From Hyphomonadaceae bacterium UBA1849 (lineage in GTDB: Bacteria > Pseudomonadota > Alphaproteobacteria > Caulobacterales > Hyphomonadaceae): a DNA stretch of 64,000 nucleotides. This document shows positions 34,056-43,122 of the stretch, one piece after another. Each line of letters opens with the position of its first letter. Position 1 is the stretch's first letter. A model generated the notes under the pieces. That model saw only the letters and a program-made list of their open reading frames with translations. It did not search any database and was not told where the DNA came from. Both the position numbers and the translations under genes were made by a program. Location: assembly GCA_002338565.1 (NCBI GenBank), contig DDIN01000007.1, positions 1-64,000 on the forward strand, read 5' to 3'.

Positions 34056-35555
34056 TTAGGCGGACTGACGCAGCGCCCGGCGGCGCTGGACGGACGAAGG
34101 AATACGTAAAGATTCGCGATACTTTGCGACCGTACGCCGCGCAATTTCGATCCCGAAGCCGCGCAACTCCTCAACCAGCTGGTCATCAGACAGAACCGTC
34201 GCTAGCGTCTCACCATCAATTAGTGTTTTAATCCGGTGACGAACAGCCTCAGCGGAGTGCGCCTCACCCTCACCTGTCGATGGAATAGCTGCGGAGAAGA
34301 AGTATTTCAGTTCGAACAGGCCGCGCGGGCTCGCGAGATATTTGTTCGATGTGACACGCGAAACAGTAGATTCGTGCATGCCAATCACATCGGCCACCTG
34401 CTTCAGATTCAGCGGGCGCAGATGCGCAACGCCGTGCACGAAAAACGCATCCTGCTGGCGCACCACTTCCTGAGCGACCTTCAAAATTGTGCGCGCGCGC
34501 TGATCAAGGCTTTTGATCAACCAGTTCGCATTCGCGGCGCAATCTTCGATAAATTCCTTATCTTTGTCGCGCATCGGCATTTGAGAGACTTCAGCGTAAT
34601 ACGTACGGTCCATGAGGACGCGCGGAAGCGTATCGGAGTTCAGCTCGACGCCGAACGCGCCATAAGGAAGCTCGCGGACAAATACGTCCGGCTGAACGGC
34701 CTGAGCCGCATCACCTGCAAACGAAGCACCCGGACGCGGCGTAAGTGCTTTGATCTCCGCGATCATGTCCAGCACGTCGGCGCGGTCGACACCGCAAATC
34801 TGCGCAAGACCTGACAGATCATGCTTGGCCACCAGGGCCAGATTGTTCAGCAGCGCTTCCATAGCCGGGTCAAACCGGTTTTGCTCTTTCAGCTGAAGCG
34901 CCAGACACTCTTCCAAAGACCGTGCCATAACGCCCGTTGGCTCAAACCCCTGACACACATCCAGAATGCGCAGCACCCGTTCTTGCTCAACGCCCAGCGT
35001 CTGGGCGGTCTGCTCGATATCCCCGCGCATATAGCCGCCATCGTCTGTCTCTTCGATGAGCTGAGACGCAATAAGCTGGTCGACCTCATCAAGGCCGGAC
35101 ATGGCCAACTGATCTTTCAAGTGCTCACGCAGGGTCTTTTCCGATGACAGAACAGACTCAAAGTCAAAGTCTTCGCCGCCGCCACCGCCAGAACCGGACT
35201 GCGTGCTACCGGCGCCAGATCCTGCGCTCGCGGAACCGTGCGCTTCTACAGCATTCTCAGACGGGCTATCGGCTTCATATGTATCCTCGCGCGGCGCATC
35301 GAGATTGTCCTGCGCATCAGCGAGCTGAGAGTTTTCTGCAGACGAGCCGTAATCATCAGCTGTTTCTGATGACGAGTCGTCATTGCTGTATTCGGAATCA
35401 TCACGCTGGAGGAGCGGGTTCTTTTCCAGCTCCTGATCAACATATTCAGCGAGTTCAATATTGGATAGCTGCAACAGCTTGATTGCCTGCTGCAGTTGGG
35501 GGGTCATGACTAGGGACTGGCCCTGTCGTAGTTCTATCCGCTGTGAAAACGCCAC
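34056..35555 (-). CDS. rpoN: RNA polymerase sigma-54 factor
   Basis: 499 residues from a GTG at 35555, preceded by AGGAGG at 6 nt. The frame is open further back but without a ribosome site. Region I is visible (AFSQRIELRQGQSLVMTPQL, QQAIKLLQLSN), then an acidic Ser/Asp/Gly-rich region II, the core-binding domain, an HTH (LKQVADVIGMHESTVSRVTS) and the RpoN box ARRTVAKYRE near the C terminus. Directs transcription from -24/-12 promoters with AAA+ activators, none of which is encoded in this window. 10 nt after lptB. Confidence 0.97.
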   Translation of the reverse strand: MAFSQRIELRQGQSLVMTPQLQQAIKLLQLSNIELAEYVDQELEKNPLLQRDDSEYSNDDSSSETADDYGSSAENSQLADAQDNLDAPREDTYEADSPSENAVEAHGSASAGSGAGSTQSGSGGGGGEDFDFESVLSSEKTLREHLKDQLAMSGLDEVDQLIASQLIEETDDGGYMRGDIEQTAQTLGVEQERVLRILDVCQGFEPTGVMARSLEECLALQLKEQNRFDPAMEALLNNLALVAKHDLSGLAQICGVDRADVLDMIAEIKALTPRPGASFAGDAAQAVQPDVFVRELPYGAFGVELNSDTLPRVLMDRTYYAEVSQMPMRDKDKEFIEDCAANANWLIKSLDQRARTILKVAQEVVRQQDAFFVHGVAHLRPLNLKQVADVIGMHESTVSRVTSNKYLASPRGLFELKYFFSAAIPSTGEGEAHSAEAVRHRIKTLIDGETLATVLSDDQLVEELRGFGIEIARRTVAKYRESLRIPSSVQRRRALRQSA

Positions 35556-35565
35556 CGCGTGCCTC

Positions 35566-36300
35566 CTAGGCCGCGAACCTTTCACCCAGATAGACCCGGC
35601 GCACTTCCTCGTTTTTGAGGATATCTTCAGGTGTGCCTTCGAAAAGAACTCGGCCATCATAAATGATGGAGGCGCGGTCTACGATCTGCAAGGTCTCACG
35701 GACCTGGTGATCTGTAATCAATACGCCGATGCCGCGCTCTTTAAGATAGCGCACCAGATCGGAAATATCCGATATGGCCAATGGGTCGATCCCGGTGAAC
35801 GGTTCGTCCAACAACATGAAACTCGGCCTTGATGCAAGCGCGCGCGCAATCTCTACCCGGCGGCGCTCACCACCTGACAGAGACATAGCTGACTGCGATC
35901 TGATATGCGTGATGTTCAGCTCTTCCAGAAGACCTTCAACCGCCTGTTTCCGCGCTTTCTTGTCTTTCTCGATCAGCTCAACAACGCTCATCACGTTTTC
36001 TTCTACGGTCATACCGCGGAAGATTGATGTTTCCTGTGGCAAATACCCCACCCCGAGACGGGCACGCTGATACATTGGCAGGGAGGTTACATCCTCACCG
36101 TCAATCTCAATATGTCCCTCATCGGCCGTGATAAGCCCCATCATCATATAAAAGCAGGTTGTTTTACCTGCACCGTTTGGGCCGAGCAGACCTACCGTTT
36201 CACCGCGTTTGAGAGAGAGTGATACGTCGTGAACCACCCGTCGTTTCTTGAACGACTTGGCTAGGTTCTTAGCGACGAGACCTGACTGGTCATTGCTCAC
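35566..36300 (-). CDS. lptB: LPS export ABC transporter ATP-binding protein LptB
   Basis: 244 residues from a GTG at 36300, with GGGAG 7 nt upstream. The frame extends back to 36363 without a ribosome site. Walker A GPNGAGKTTCFYMMMG, signature LSGGERRRVEIARAL and Walker B LLDEPFTGIDPLAI, with the LptB-typical YLPQETSIFRGMTVEENV. Powers extraction of lipopolysaccharide from the inner membrane through LptFG, whose genes are outside this window. Operon with lptC and lptA upstream and rpoN downstream. Confidence 0.97.
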   Translation of the reverse strand: MSNDQSGLVAKNLAKSFKKRRVVHDVSLSLKRGETVGLLGPNGAGKTTCFYMMMGLITADEGHIEIDGEDVTSLPMYQRARLGVGYLPQETSIFRGMTVEENVMSVVELIEKDKKARKQAVEGLLEELNITHIRSQSAMSLSGGERRRVEIARALASRPSFMLLDEPFTGIDPLAISDISDLVRYLKERGIGVLITDHQVRETLQIVDRASIIYDGRVLFEGTPEDILKNEEVRRVYLGERFAA

Positions 36301-36408
36301 AAAAATTCTCCCGTTTCGCGCGACTTTGGTAAGGCCCGCGGCCCCAAACTTGCATACGATCATTAAAAGCCTGTTGAAGTTTCCGAAAAACTTCGGCTTC
36401 GATCAGGT

Positions 36409-36939
36409 TTATTCCTCTTCAGAAGCGTCCGTAATAATAACGGTTCGAACGCGCGTACCCTGCGTGCGCCCTTCAGAGGTAACAGTCGAGCGACCATTCG
36501 CCAGATCAACAACCAGCTGGTCACCGGCAATTACGTTTTCACCGCGGGTCACTGTGACATTGCCTGTCAGTGTTATCGTATCGGCTTCATAGTCATAGAC
36601 GCCGCGATCACCACGCGCACGCTCGCTAGGTGTCAGATAGTAAACCTCACCTTCAGCGACGAGGCGCTGAACGTCGCCAACATTGCCGCCAAGCGCGGTA
36701 GCAGAGCTGCCATCTTCAGAGCGTTGCTCAAAGTAAATCGTCAGGCGCTCGGCACGGATACGCGCATCGCCCTGAATTGCATCGACATTGCCGATGTAAA
36801 CAGCGCGCGCTTCGCTATCGATGAAGTCGAGCTGGTCAGCTTCAATCTGGATCGGGCCACGCTGGCCGCTGAGTTGCGCAGAGGCGCTGAACGTCAGCGC
36901 CGTCATCAGGCCCGTGGCCAGAACAAGTGACTTCAACAT
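36409..36939 (-). CDS. lptA: Lipopolysaccharide transport periplasmic protein LptA
   Basis: 176 residues with a signal peptide (MLKSLVLATGLMTALTFSASA). OstA/LptA beta-jellyroll repeat: PIQIEADQLDFIDSEARAVY, GNVDAIQGDARIRAERLTIY, then VYYLTPSERARGDRGVYDY and ITLTGNVTVTRGENVIAGDQ. It bridges the periplasm, carrying LPS from LptC to LptD. AGGAGAG precedes the ATG. Two nt after lptC. Confidence 0.95.
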   Translation of the reverse strand: MLKSLVLATGLMTALTFSASAQLSGQRGPIQIEADQLDFIDSEARAVYIGNVDAIQGDARIRAERLTIYFEQRSEDGSSATALGGNVGDVQRLVAEGEVYYLTPSERARGDRGVYDYEADTITLTGNVTVTRGENVIAGDQLVVDLANGRSTVTSEGRTQGTRVRTVIITDASEEE

Positions 36940-36941
36940 TC

Positions 36942-37583
36942 CTACTCTCCTGTCTCCCGACTGGCTGGCTGAATTTCCGTCCAGACATTCCCCCTGAACG
37001 TCACCCGGTCACCACCGTCATTAATCTCATAACTGTCTGCGCGCAAACGTCCGAACGGGCCTTCGCCTTCGAGAGGCTCAAGACCGACAACGCGGTTTTC
37101 CTGAACATACATACGCGCATGAGTCGTCACAAACCGATTCCCGCTCGCATCCATCAGAACCACGTCTTCAAAGAGTTCCAGATGCTGGGCGTCCTGATCG
37201 AACACGCCGCGCGGCGCCTGAACCGTACCATTAAGGCCATCATCTAGCGCAGGGTTCTGCAATTCGATGAGAGAGGCATTTGCACCGTTCCGCTGGGCCG
37301 TATCAGCAGTGATCACATAAGGCTGGCCGTTTGCATCGCGCCCCGTAAAGCGCGGATTCAACATAGTAACGACCTGTGTCGCGGTATAATCTGCGCGCGG
37401 GCCATGGCCATTCACGATGCTGACAATAAAGCTGCCGAGAAGCGCACCAGCTGACAGCGCGGCACCCGTGATAAACAGCATCCGCAACAGACCAACGAGA
37501 TCAGACCGAGACCGCGCCTGTTTCAGAGACAGGCGGCGCTTTGGGGCCCAGATGTCATTCTGTTGTGCGGACAGGCTGCTCAT
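36942..37583 (-). CDS. lptC: LPS export system protein LptC
   Basis: 213 residues. An N-terminal membrane helix (about 33-53; LRMLFITGAALSAGALLGSF) anchors a periplasmic jellyroll domain: TMLNPRFTGRDANGQPYVIT, FEDVVLMDASGNRFVTTHAR and DSYEINDGGDRVTFRGNVWT. Receives LPS from LptB2FG and passes it to LptA. The positively charged N terminus (RRLSLKQARSR) fits the inside orientation. Followed after 2 nt by lptA. Confidence 0.93.
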   Translation of the reverse strand: MSSLSAQQNDIWAPKRRLSLKQARSRSDLVGLLRMLFITGAALSAGALLGSFIVSIVNGHGPRADYTATQVVTMLNPRFTGRDANGQPYVITADTAQRNGANASLIELQNPALDDGLNGTVQAPRGVFDQDAQHLELFEDVVLMDASGNRFVTTHARMYVQENRVVGLEPLEGEGPFGRLRADSYEINDGGDRVTFRGNVWTEIQPASRETGE

Positions 37584-37742
37584 GATCGCCGAGTGTGGTC
37601 TCCGTGTACGAATAAATCACCTAGCGAAAGCTGTGAGGCGAAACTAGGGCAAATCTACGATACACGATGTTTTATCAGATTATTTAGCGGCAAAGCCCGC
37701 TTTTAACGCAAGCTGTCACCGCCAAACCTCGCACCAGCCGGC

Positions 37743-38360
37743 CTAGCTGTGCGCGAAGATATCCGTATCCGGCCAGCCTTCCAGATCGAGTCGCGCACGT
37801 GTCGGAAGGAAATCGAAGCACTCACGCGCCAGATCCAGACGACCTTCGCGGTCCAGCATGCCGGTAAGGCGGTCGCGAATTTCGTGGAGGTGAAGCACGT
37901 CCGATGCAGCATAAGCGAGCTGCGCTTCGCTGAGCGTTTCTGCGCCCCAGTCAGAGCTTTGCTGTGCTTTTGACATGTCTACGCCAACCAGCTCGCGGGA
38001 CACATCCTTCAGGCCGTGACGGTCTGTGTAGGTCCGCGCCAGCTTGGATGCGATCTTCGTGCAGAAGACGGGTGCACAGGTGACACCGAACCATTTCTGG
38101 ATCATGGCCACATCAAAGCGTGCGAAGTGGAAGATCTTCTCAACGCCAGTATCGGCGAGCAGAGCTTTCAGGTTCGGCGCGTCATATGAAGAACGGTCAA
38201 GCTGCACAACGTGGGCAGTGCCGTCGCCAGAGGACAGCTGGACAACACAAAGCTTGTCGCGCACCAGAGACAGGCCGAGCGTTTCGGTATCAACAGCTAC
38301 GCTATCGCCGAATGTTACACCTGCAGGCAGATCGCCCTTATGAAGCCGGATTTTGGTCAT
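37743..38360 (-). CDS. Ribonuclease D-like 3'-5' exonuclease
   Basis: 205 residues, the catalytic domain only. The HRDC domains of full RNase D (about 370 residues) are missing, as in many alphaproteobacterial members. DEDDy motifs: Exo I VDTETLGLSL, Exo II FHFARFDVAMI, Exo III with Tyr in QLAYAASDVLHL. Probably trims tRNA or other RNA 3' ends. It lies upstream of lptC on the same strand with 159 bp between. Confidence 0.93.
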   Translation of the reverse strand: MTKIRLHKGDLPAGVTFGDSVAVDTETLGLSLVRDKLCVVQLSSGDGTAHVVQLDRSSYDAPNLKALLADTGVEKIFHFARFDVAMIQKWFGVTCAPVFCTKIASKLARTYTDRHGLKDVSRELVGVDMSKAQQSSDWGAETLSEAQLAYAASDVLHLHEIRDRLTGMLDREGRLDLARECFDFLPTRARLDLEGWPDTDIFAHS

Positions 38361-38545
38361 GGCCGTGTCTCTCTTCTGACCTGTCTATTGAGAAAACTGT
38401 TACGGGTGTTTTCCTGCGCACGCAGCCGAAGTCAAGCCGCTCAATAATTTACGCCTCGGCGCACGATAAAAGAGTTAAATTCATGAACGTTGCTTGTGCG
38501 CATATTTACTTTTTACTGGTCTAGTCAGGTAAAAAGGATGAATAT

Positions 38546-39778
38546 ATGGCCTCGGGAGCTACTCACTCCTCAAAATCCGGCGTCAAAAAGTCTGCGGCAA
38601 TCAGACTGATCCGGCTTTCTGTGCCCGAGTCTGCAGCTTCATCCGCAGACATAAAGAAAACGATTGGGACTTACTCCAAACGTTTTCTCGAAAATACCGT
38701 TAAAATTCCTTTCAAGTATCACGTTCTTGATTTCACCGCCTTCATGATCTCAGCTGACGGCCACGAAGACGAGCTTGATGAATACGTCATATCGCTGCAA
38801 ATGCGATTACGCGAGTTTCTGTTCGGTTCTGAAGAAGATGACACAGGCGAGATTGAGGTACTCAGTTTTGCTGGATCTATGGATGAAATTCAGACGTTTC
38901 TGAAAGCCCCCACCGAAGAAGCGCGAAGAATTTCTGATGCTTTTCGTAACAAAGTAGAAGAGCTTAACAGAACGACAGAGACACCTTCATCTACCTGGCG
39001 ATATAACTGGCATTCTGGAACGTCATCTAACGACCACCGATTCAGATTTCGCGGAATCTTGCAATGTAAGCAGCGAATAGTCATCGCACACGCTATTACT
39101 GCGATGGATATGTATGGCGCCCCGGGGTTTGATGACATCCACCTTGGAAAATTTCTCAAAGCCCGCGACCAGAATACCATCGATTTTGAGATTACCGCGT
39201 TCAGACACGCCGTCGAAAGGGCGAAAGTTGCACGGGCATCCGGAACACCCCTCGTTCTGTTCACACCTGTAACGTACCGCACATTGATCGCGAAAGAAGC
39301 CCGCACAAAGTTCCTGGACGCGGTTCGCGAGGCGCCAGAGTGGATTGATGAACACGTCGGCATCATGGTATTTTGTGGCCCGAACTCCCCAAGCTTCGAC
39401 GCCATACAGCGCTGCGCCACAGATTTTGGCGCCCATTTCCGATATATGGACTGGCAGATCAGCTCTACTGACATGAATGCGTCGCGCTTTATGAATAGCG
39501 GACTTCACACCGTCACGTTCGATATTCATGCAATCATCAATGATCGCCTCACCGAAATCGAAAATTTCGGCGCTCATATACCAGAGCTCAGAAAACTGAA
39601 AATCCGCGCAGCCATAACGGGCGTTAAAACCAGAGACGAACTCTTATCAGCATTGAAAACAGGCGTTTCCTTTGTATCCGGGCCATTTGTGACTACGGCA
39701 TTGCGCGAACCACTTCACCCTCGGCAGATATCACCTGCGGATCTTCCATTGTCTGATCAGACATTGGAAGCAGCGTGA
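38546..39778 (+). CDS. Uncharacterised protein with a faint EAL-like C-terminal half
   Basis: 410 residues, no signal peptide or membrane helix. I cannot assign a family with confidence. The N-terminal ~130 residues include VLDFTAFMISADGHEDELDE, which loosely recalls a degenerate diguanylate-cyclase-like domain. The C-terminal ~240 residues contain RGILQCKQRIVIAHAITAMD, LGKFLKARDQNTIDFEITAF and, at the end, AAITGVKTRDELLSALKTGV-SFVSGPFVT, which follow the strand-helix order of the second half of an EAL barrel. The catalytic EAL and metal ligands are not visible, so it would be non-enzymatic. ATG is preceded by AGGA. It overlaps the convergent phosphatase gene by 22 nt. Confidence 0.7.
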   Translation: MASGATHSSKSGVKKSAAIRLIRLSVPESAASSADIKKTIGTYSKRFLENTVKIPFKYHVLDFTAFMISADGHEDELDEYVISLQMRLREFLFGSEEDDTGEIEVLSFAGSMDEIQTFLKAPTEEARRISDAFRNKVEELNRTTETPSSTWRYNWHSGTSSNDHRFRFRGILQCKQRIVIAHAITAMDMYGAPGFDDIHLGKFLKARDQNTIDFEITAFRHAVERAKVARASGTPLVLFTPVTYRTLIAKEARTKFLDAVREAPEWIDEHVGIMVFCGPNSPSFDAIQRCATDFGAHFRYMDWQISSTDMNASRFMNSGLHTVTFDIHAIINDRLTEIENFGAHIPELRKLKIRAAITGVKTRDELLSALKTGVSFVSGPFVTTALREPLHPRQISPADLPLSDQTLEAA

Positions 39779-40530
39779 GGTCCGGCCGGTATCTGAAGGA
39801 ATGTCGGCTCGCCGACTGGAGGCAGTGCGACAGCCGTTAAAGGGCCGCCATAACACGCACCGAGGTCAACATTGATCCGTCGGGCGCCATTATGCTCAAC
39901 GATTTTCGTTTCCTCTACCGGGGTATGGCCATGAACGACAGTATAGCCAGCCAATTTGGGCCGTTTGGACCAGCGTGTGACGTCGAAGAAACGTTTCGAC
40001 CGTGTCCACAGATGCGGCTCCTGCCCGTCATCCGGAAACATGGCAGGCTCGACGCCCGCATGAACGAAGACAAACCGTCTGTCCTCAACAATGAAAATAT
40101 CAGGCAAGCCGGACAACCAGCTCAAATGGTCCTTCGGCATGTTCAGCATAATCTCGTCGAGGTCTTCATCCCCCTGACGATAGCTTTCCAGAGTATCGCG
40201 GCCGCCATTGCGCAGCCAGGATACAAGATAGGATGTATCTCCACCGAGCGCCTCAAGCATCATCTGCTCATGATTGCCCAGAATGGACTTCACGGTCAGC
40301 CAGTCAGTCTCTTCAGCTTTGGCCTCAAGCGCCCAGATCGCCTCGATCACACCTTTGGAGTTATTCCCCCGGTCGACGTAATCGCCCAGATGGACGATGC
40401 ATGCCGACGCTCCGTTATGATGCGTAGCATGGTGATTGAAAATTTCCGTGTGAAGGGCACTCAGCCGATCGGCAAGTCCGTGAATGTCGCCAACTGCATA
40501 GAAAACAGTCGCGTCAAAAGTATCTGGCAT
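39757..40530 (-). CDS. PPP-family metallophosphoesterase (serine/threonine phosphatase type)
   Basis: 257 residues from the ATG at 40530, with longer readings possible. Metal-binding motifs in order: GDIHG (with YAVGDIHGLADRL), GDYVDRG, GNHE (ILGNHEQMML), then FVHAGVEP and VHGHTPVEE. Bacterial relatives include PrpA/PrpB-type protein phosphatases and diadenosine tetraphosphatases. The substrate cannot be set by sequence. Its 3' end overlaps the convergent EAL-like gene by 22 nt. Confidence 0.9.
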   Translation of the reverse strand: MPDTFDATVFYAVGDIHGLADRLSALHTEIFNHHATHHNGASACIVHLGDYVDRGNNSKGVIEAIWALEAKAEETDWLTVKSILGNHEQMMLEALGGDTSYLVSWLRNGGRDTLESYRQGDEDLDEIMLNMPKDHLSWLSGLPDIFIVEDRRFVFVHAGVEPAMFPDDGQEPHLWTRSKRFFDVTRWSKRPKLAGYTVVHGHTPVEETKIVEHNGARRINVDLGACYGGPLTAVALPPVGEPTFLQIPAGPHAASNV

Positions 40531-40580
40531 AGGGCAAAGGATCGTCTGAAAAATTTTGGAAAATGGACCGTAACACAAAG

Positions 40581-40724
40581 TCAGCGCACTGACTTCTTCT
40601 CGCGCCGACATTTTTCAGAACAATACACGACCTCATCCCAGACACGTTCCCACTTCTTGCGCCAACTGAATGGCCGGTCGCACACGGGGCAAATTTTCTC
40701 GGGCAGGTCTGATTTCTTGCGCAT
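40581..40724 (-). CDS. DUF2256 domain protein (47 aa)
   Basis: A short gene. Translation from the ATG at 40724 gives MRKKSDLPEKICPVCDRPF, then WRKKWERVWDEVVYCSEKCR and RREKKSVR. The pattern K-x-C-x2-C-x-RPF-x-WRKKW and YCSxxCR is the DUF2256 signature: four cysteines that could bind zinc, and a basic body suited to nucleic acid binding. In many bacteria the gene adjoins a cryptochrome/photolyase-like gene. None is present here. It lies 50 bp upstream of the phosphatase on the same strand. Function unknown. Confidence 0.9.
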   Translation of the reverse strand: MRKKSDLPEKICPVCDRPFSWRKKWERVWDEVVYCSEKCRREKKSVR

Positions 40725-40821
40725 GTGCTCAAACTGGGGTGAACCCCGTCCCGTTCAATAGTCGTTGATCGCCGAATATGTTTATGTTTTGTTCTGAGAA
40801 TTCGAATCCGGGTATGCTGAA

Positions 40822-42369
40822 ATGATGACAATGTCCGTAATTACCATCGGCGATGCGCAGTTTGATCTGCTGCATGTAGCGCTTTTCGCTGCCCTGTTTC
40901 TCAGCGGCCTTCTGATTTATTCACTCTGGCCGCACCGGAAGCGTGCGAATGAGAGCAATGAGAGCCTCAACCAGATGAATGGCCGGTATGCCGCCCTGCT
41001 GACAGAGAATGCCACCAACCTCTCTCGCGTAAAATCGCTGGAAGAGACGCTGGAGCACGAGCGTAAACAGGCCGAAGTGCGCGCCGACTATGTCGAGCAG
41101 CAGCGCAAGACCTTGCAGGCGCGTCTGGAAGAGGCTGAAACCAAGCTCAGCCGCGAAGAAGCCCGCACCGAAGAGCGCGACCGCGCGATGAAGGAAGAAC
41201 GCGAACAGCTGACCGCGCTACGTCAGGAAGTTGAAGACCGCTTCAAAGAGATTGCACACTCTGCCCTCAAACAATCTCAGAGCCTGTTCCTCGAAACAGC
41301 TAACGAGACCTTCGGCAAGCAGAAGGAAGCGGCTGAGGGTAATATCAAATCCCTGATGAGCCCGATCCGTGAGGCTATTGGCAAATTCGAACAACGCGTG
41401 GAAGGCATGGAGAAAGTCCGCGCCGAAGATAAATCTGCGATTTTCGAGCAGGTCAAAAACATCGGCGAAATGCTGAACCGCAATCAGGCGGTTACGTCCA
41501 AGCTCGTCTCTGCCCTCTCCTCTCCGAAAGGCGGCGGTCGCTGGGGCGAGGAGAGCCTTCGCAATGTTATGGAAATGGCTGGTCTCTCAGAACATGCCGA
41601 CTTCACCGAGCAAGATGGCAGCGGCGGCGACGGACTGCGCCCTGATGTGATCATCCGCATGCCGGGCGGCCGCGAAATCGTGGTCGACTCCAAAGTCAGC
41701 ATTGATGACTTCCTGCAAGCCGCAGACGAGCCGGATGAGACACGTCGCAACACGTTCCTCGCTGCGCATGCCCGTAAGATGAAAGACCATGTGAAGCGTC
41801 TCGCCAGTAAGGAATACTGGAAAGCCTTTGAAAGCCGCGTGGACTTTGTCGCCATGTATGTGCCGGGCGAGAACTTCTATGCCGCAGCGCTTCAGGTGGA
41901 ACGCGACCTGTTCGACTATGCGGCCCGCAACAAGGTCCTGATTGTCACGCCGTCAACCCTGATCGCGCTTGCCAAAGCCGTCGCCTATGGCTGGCGTCAG
42001 GAAGAAGCGGCGAAGAACGCGCTCGAAGCTGCCCAGATGGGCCGCGACCTCCATAAGCGTCTGGCAACCTTCACCAACCATATGGAACGCGTCGGCACGA
42101 GCCTTGGCCGTTCAGTCAGCGCTTTCAACCAGATGACCGGTTCATACGAGCGTATGGTCATGCCACAGGCCCGCAAGTTCGAAACGCTGCAACTCAGCGA
42201 TAGCGGCACCGAAATCAAAGATCTTACCCGTATCGAGGAATTCCCGTCGAACACAAATCCGGGTCAGTTCGAAGAACCTGATCTGACAACAGAAACTCCG
42301 GAAATCGCAACTGAGGACGAGTCTGATACCTCACCTCAATTGCCACTTGATAATGATCAGGAATATTGA
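40822..42369 (+). CDS. rmuC: DNA recombination protein RmuC
   Basis: 515 residues. One N-terminal membrane helix (LLHVALFAALFLSGLLIYSL), a long coiled coil (about 45-180, Glu/Arg-rich), then the RmuC nuclease-like domain: SSPKGGGRWGEESLRNVMEM, GLRPDVIIRMPGGREIVVDS-K, and VAMYVPGENFYAAAL. It limits inversions at short repeats. The domain is PD-(D/E)XK-related. Start region MMTM offers several Met codons. It is followed 31 nt later by def. Confidence 0.95.
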   Translation: MMTMSVITIGDAQFDLLHVALFAALFLSGLLIYSLWPHRKRANESNESLNQMNGRYAALLTENATNLSRVKSLEETLEHERKQAEVRADYVEQQRKTLQARLEEAETKLSREEARTEERDRAMKEEREQLTALRQEVEDRFKEIAHSALKQSQSLFLETANETFGKQKEAAEGNIKSLMSPIREAIGKFEQRVEGMEKVRAEDKSAIFEQVKNIGEMLNRNQAVTSKLVSALSSPKGGGRWGEESLRNVMEMAGLSEHADFTEQDGSGGDGLRPDVIIRMPGGREIVVDSKVSIDDFLQAADEPDETRRNTFLAAHARKMKDHVKRLASKEYWKAFESRVDFVAMYVPGENFYAAALQVERDLFDYAARNKVLIVTPSTLIALAKAVAYGWRQEEAAKNALEAAQMGRDLHKRLATFTNHMERVGTSLGRSVSAFNQMTGSYERMVMPQARKFETLQLSDSGTEIKDLTRIEEFPSNTNPGQFEEPDLTTETPEIATEDESDTSPQLPLDNDQEY

Positions 42370-42400
42370 CGAAACGGCGCTCTGACCATACTTACAAACC

Positions 42401-42925
42401 ATGGCTATTCGTGAAATTCTGACTATCCCAAACCCTATCCTCAAACAGGTCTCAACCCCTGTAGAAGGCGGCGTGACTGATGAAATCCGCGCGCTGATGG
42501 ATGATATGCTTGAAACCATGTACGCAGCGCCGGGCATCGGCCTTGCTGCAGTACAGATTGGTGTCCCCAAGCGCATCATCGTAATGGATCTGGGCGGCCC
42601 GAATGACGAGAAGCAGCCAAAATACTTTGTGAATCCGGAAATCGTTGAAACGATTGAAGATACCCAGCCCTACGAAGAAGGCTGCCTTTCCGTGCCGGAC
42701 TATTATGACGAAGTAGAGCGCCCTGCGCGCTGTCTCATCCGCTATCTCGACTATGATGGTAATCAGGTCGAAGAATGGGCGGAAGACCTCTATGCCGTCT
42801 GCATCCAGCACGAGATGGACCACCTTGAAGGCACGCTGTTCATCGATCACCTCTCACGTCTGCGCCGTCAGCGTGCCGTCGAGAAAGTGAAGAAGGCCAA
42901 ACGCCAAAAAGAACGCGTCGCTTAA
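42401..42925 (+). CDS. def: Peptide deformylase
   Basis: 174 residues. The three PDF motifs are complete: GIGLAAVQIG, EGCLSVP (metal Cys) and QHEMDHLEG (two metal His and catalytic Glu). It removes the N-terminal formyl group from new proteins. Forms an operon with a small membrane protein and fmt, the enzyme that adds the formyl group to Met-tRNA. The usual def-fmt pairing is interrupted only by the 62-codon gene. Confidence 0.97.
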   Translation: MAIREILTIPNPILKQVSTPVEGGVTDEIRALMDDMLETMYAAPGIGLAAVQIGVPKRIIVMDLGGPNDEKQPKYFVNPEIVETIEDTQPYEEGCLSVPDYYDEVERPARCLIRYLDYDGNQVEEWAEDLYAVCIQHEMDHLEGTLFIDHLSRLRRQRAVEKVKKAKRQKERVA

Positions 42926-42929
42926 GCAG

Positions 42930-43118
42930 GTGTCAGCCTGGAAACGCTGGTTGTTCGCGCTGCTCGGTTCTGCAGTGATCTGCGCCATCGTGCTCGGCGT
43001 CTTCTTCATGGCTACCGAAATCGGCGAAAGCTCCGCACGCTCCACCTGTCTGGAAAATGACGGCGAGTGGGACTATACCGCTCGCGACTGCCAATTTTCT
43101 CTCCCGAAGGACCTCTGA
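42930..43118 (+). CDS. Small single-pass membrane protein between def and fmt
   Basis: 62 residues from a GTG, 4 nt after the def stop. One membrane helix (LFALLGSAVICAIVLGVFFM) is followed by a short outward-facing tail with two cysteines (STCLENDGEWDYTARDCQFS) that could form a disulfide in the periplasm. The short CLxxxGEWD...C pattern is seen in several alphaproteobacterial small proteins. Function unknown. Tight spacing to both neighbours supports a real gene. Confidence 0.7.
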   Translation: MSAWKRWLFALLGSAVICAIVLGVFFMATEIGESSARSTCLENDGEWDYTARDCQFSLPKDL

Positions 43119-43122
43119 CCCT

